NCBI GenBank assembly: GCA_009841115.1
Contig: VXML01000085.1
Location: 1-51,710, forward strand
Reading direction: 5' to 3'
From: Gemmatimonadota bacterium
GTDB lineage: Bacteria; Latescibacterota; UBA2968; UBA8231
Length of the DNA: 51,710 nt
The position numbers and the translations under genes were made by a program. Shown here in pieces: positions 51,009 to 51,710 of the stretch (its first letter is position 1; each line of letters begins with the position of its first letter). The notes below the pieces were generated by a model. It saw only the letters and a program-made list of their open reading frames with translations, did not search any database and was not told the origin of the DNA.

Positions 51009-51710
51009 TCAGCGGCCTGGATCCACGGCAATGCGGACGATGGACGAAAAACCGACGAGTTGCGCAAGAGTTTGGCCCTCGGCCGTGAATTTCCACAGCA
51101 CGTCGTCGGTCGCAATCCAAGCCCGCTGCTGCACTGCGTCAAAGGACAGGGCGCTGCCGCCGGGCACGTCAGTCCAATGCTGCTCCAAAGTCCCGGAGAC
51201 CGAGAACACCGCCAGATCCCGTTCCCCCAACACCCAGCAGGCTCCGCTTGCATCGTCCACGGCCAGTCCCACGGCCGCGGCAAAAGGCAACTCCACATAG
51301 AGGATGGTGCCCGCGCGATCCAACCTCGCCAAGCGGTGTCCCTCACCACCCAACAGCCACACATCTCCCCCTGTGCCCGCCACCAGCGCCTTGGGAGCCG
51401 CGAGCACGTGGAATTCAGCGGCGCGGGTGCCGTCGGTCTGATAGAACAGCACGCGGCTTTGGGCTTGGTCGGCGATCCAGCAGCCTCCGGCCTGTGCGGC
51501 CAACGCCACAGGCTGGGCAAAGGAGGCATCGACCGGAATGAGGGCTAGCGAATCGGCCGCGTCCAAGGAAAACCAAAAGACCCTCTTTCGCCCCGCGTCG
51601 GCCAGCCAGCCAATGCGCGCGGCAGTATCAATGGCCAAGGCATCGGGCCTCTCCACCGCCGCGCCCAGCGCAGCCAACGCGCCGTCTTCCGCAATCCGGT
51701 ACAGCCCGGC
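51009..51710 (-). CDS. NHL/six-bladed propeller-like protein (N-terminus beyond window)
   Basis: A partial gene of 234 codons, open to the right edge; the frame continues without a stop to 51710. Repeats of about 40 residues such as PDALAIDTAARIGWLADAGRKRVFWFS, PVALAAQAGGCWIADQAQSRVLFYQ and AVGLAVDDASGACWVLGERDLAVFS are typical of NHL/SMP-30-like beta-propellers. The start, and so any signal peptide, is outside the window. It may be an extracytoplasmic scaffold or binding protein. Ends about 80 nt before yicC. Confidence 0.7.
   Translation of the reverse strand, partial: AGLYRIAEDGALAALGAAVERPDALAIDTAARIGWLADAGRKRVFWFSLDAADSLALIPVDASFAQPVALAAQAGGCWIADQAQSRVLFYQTDGTRAAEFHVLAAPKALVAGTGGDVWLLGGEGHRLARLDRAGTILYVELPFAAAVGLAVDDASGACWVLGERDLAVFSVSGTLEQHWTDVPGGSALSFDAVQQRAWIATDDVLWKFTAEGQTLAQLVGFSSIVRIAVDPGR

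Overview
The window comes from a high-GC, Gram-negative, probably uncultured bacterium. Evidence for a double membrane includes lipoproteins, MacAB-type adaptors, a predicted outer-membrane barrel, and an extracellular FG-GAP protein with a FlgD-like/type IX-like C-terminal domain. The mix of an MlrC-like M81 metallopeptidase, enolase-superfamily, class III aminotransferase, amidohydrolase and SDR enzymes with propeller regulators resembles Latescibacterota, Poribacteria and related FCB lineages. That placement is inference; there is no rRNA in the window, and I found no tRNA, CRISPR array or complete transposon.

1-13.4 kb is the accessory and most interesting part, all on the minus strand. 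A tandem duplication (1-2335 and 2852-5202) carries two copies of a module: a short secreted peptide with eight conserved cysteines, a hairpin, and a large FG-GAP/VCBS protein. Downstream in the window lie two long paralogous regulators (5228-8383 and 8801-11947). Each joins a ligand-type beta-propeller and a Y_Y_Y domain directly to a sigma54-activating AAA+ domain and a Fis-like HTH, with no membrane segment. Both peptide genes and the first regulator gene share the same control region: three palindromes (ATACGA-N4-TCGTAT type) about 21 bp apart, then a terminator hairpin, then a -24/-12 sigma54 promoter. This looks like a complete sigma54 regulon of secreted, diversifying peptides controlled by soluble propeller activators. 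A DUF4159 protein with a TonB-like N-terminus is co-transcribed with the second regulator.

13.5-20.2 kb: a MacAB-like export operon (SH3 protein, ATPase, two HlyD-type adaptors, FtsX/MacB permease), a small HTH protein, SpeD, and a coiled-coil protein that belongs to the next operon. 20.2-25.0 kb: an NtrC-type regulator and histidine kinase, divergent from an MbnP/MbnH-like copper-protein pair. 25.1-36.3 kb: HU, a DUF4932 protein, then metabolic genes (class III aminotransferase, barrel protein, DRE-TIM aldolase, an enolase-superfamily protein lacking usual active-site residues, glutamate-type dehydrogenase, SLC12-like transporter, M20 peptidase) with two decayed class V aminotransferase fragments. 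36.4-45.0 kb: a VapBC-like pair, M81 peptidase, TPR protein, an ART-like/HEAT protein, an alpha-barrel protein, SDR, homoserine kinase and amidohydrolase.

45.1-51.7 kb is a minus-strand housekeeping run: propeller protein (cut by the window edge), YicC, a cytidylate-kinase-like enzyme, CoaBC, family 4 uracil-DNA glycosylase, DnaB and Obg, ending at a hairpin terminator.
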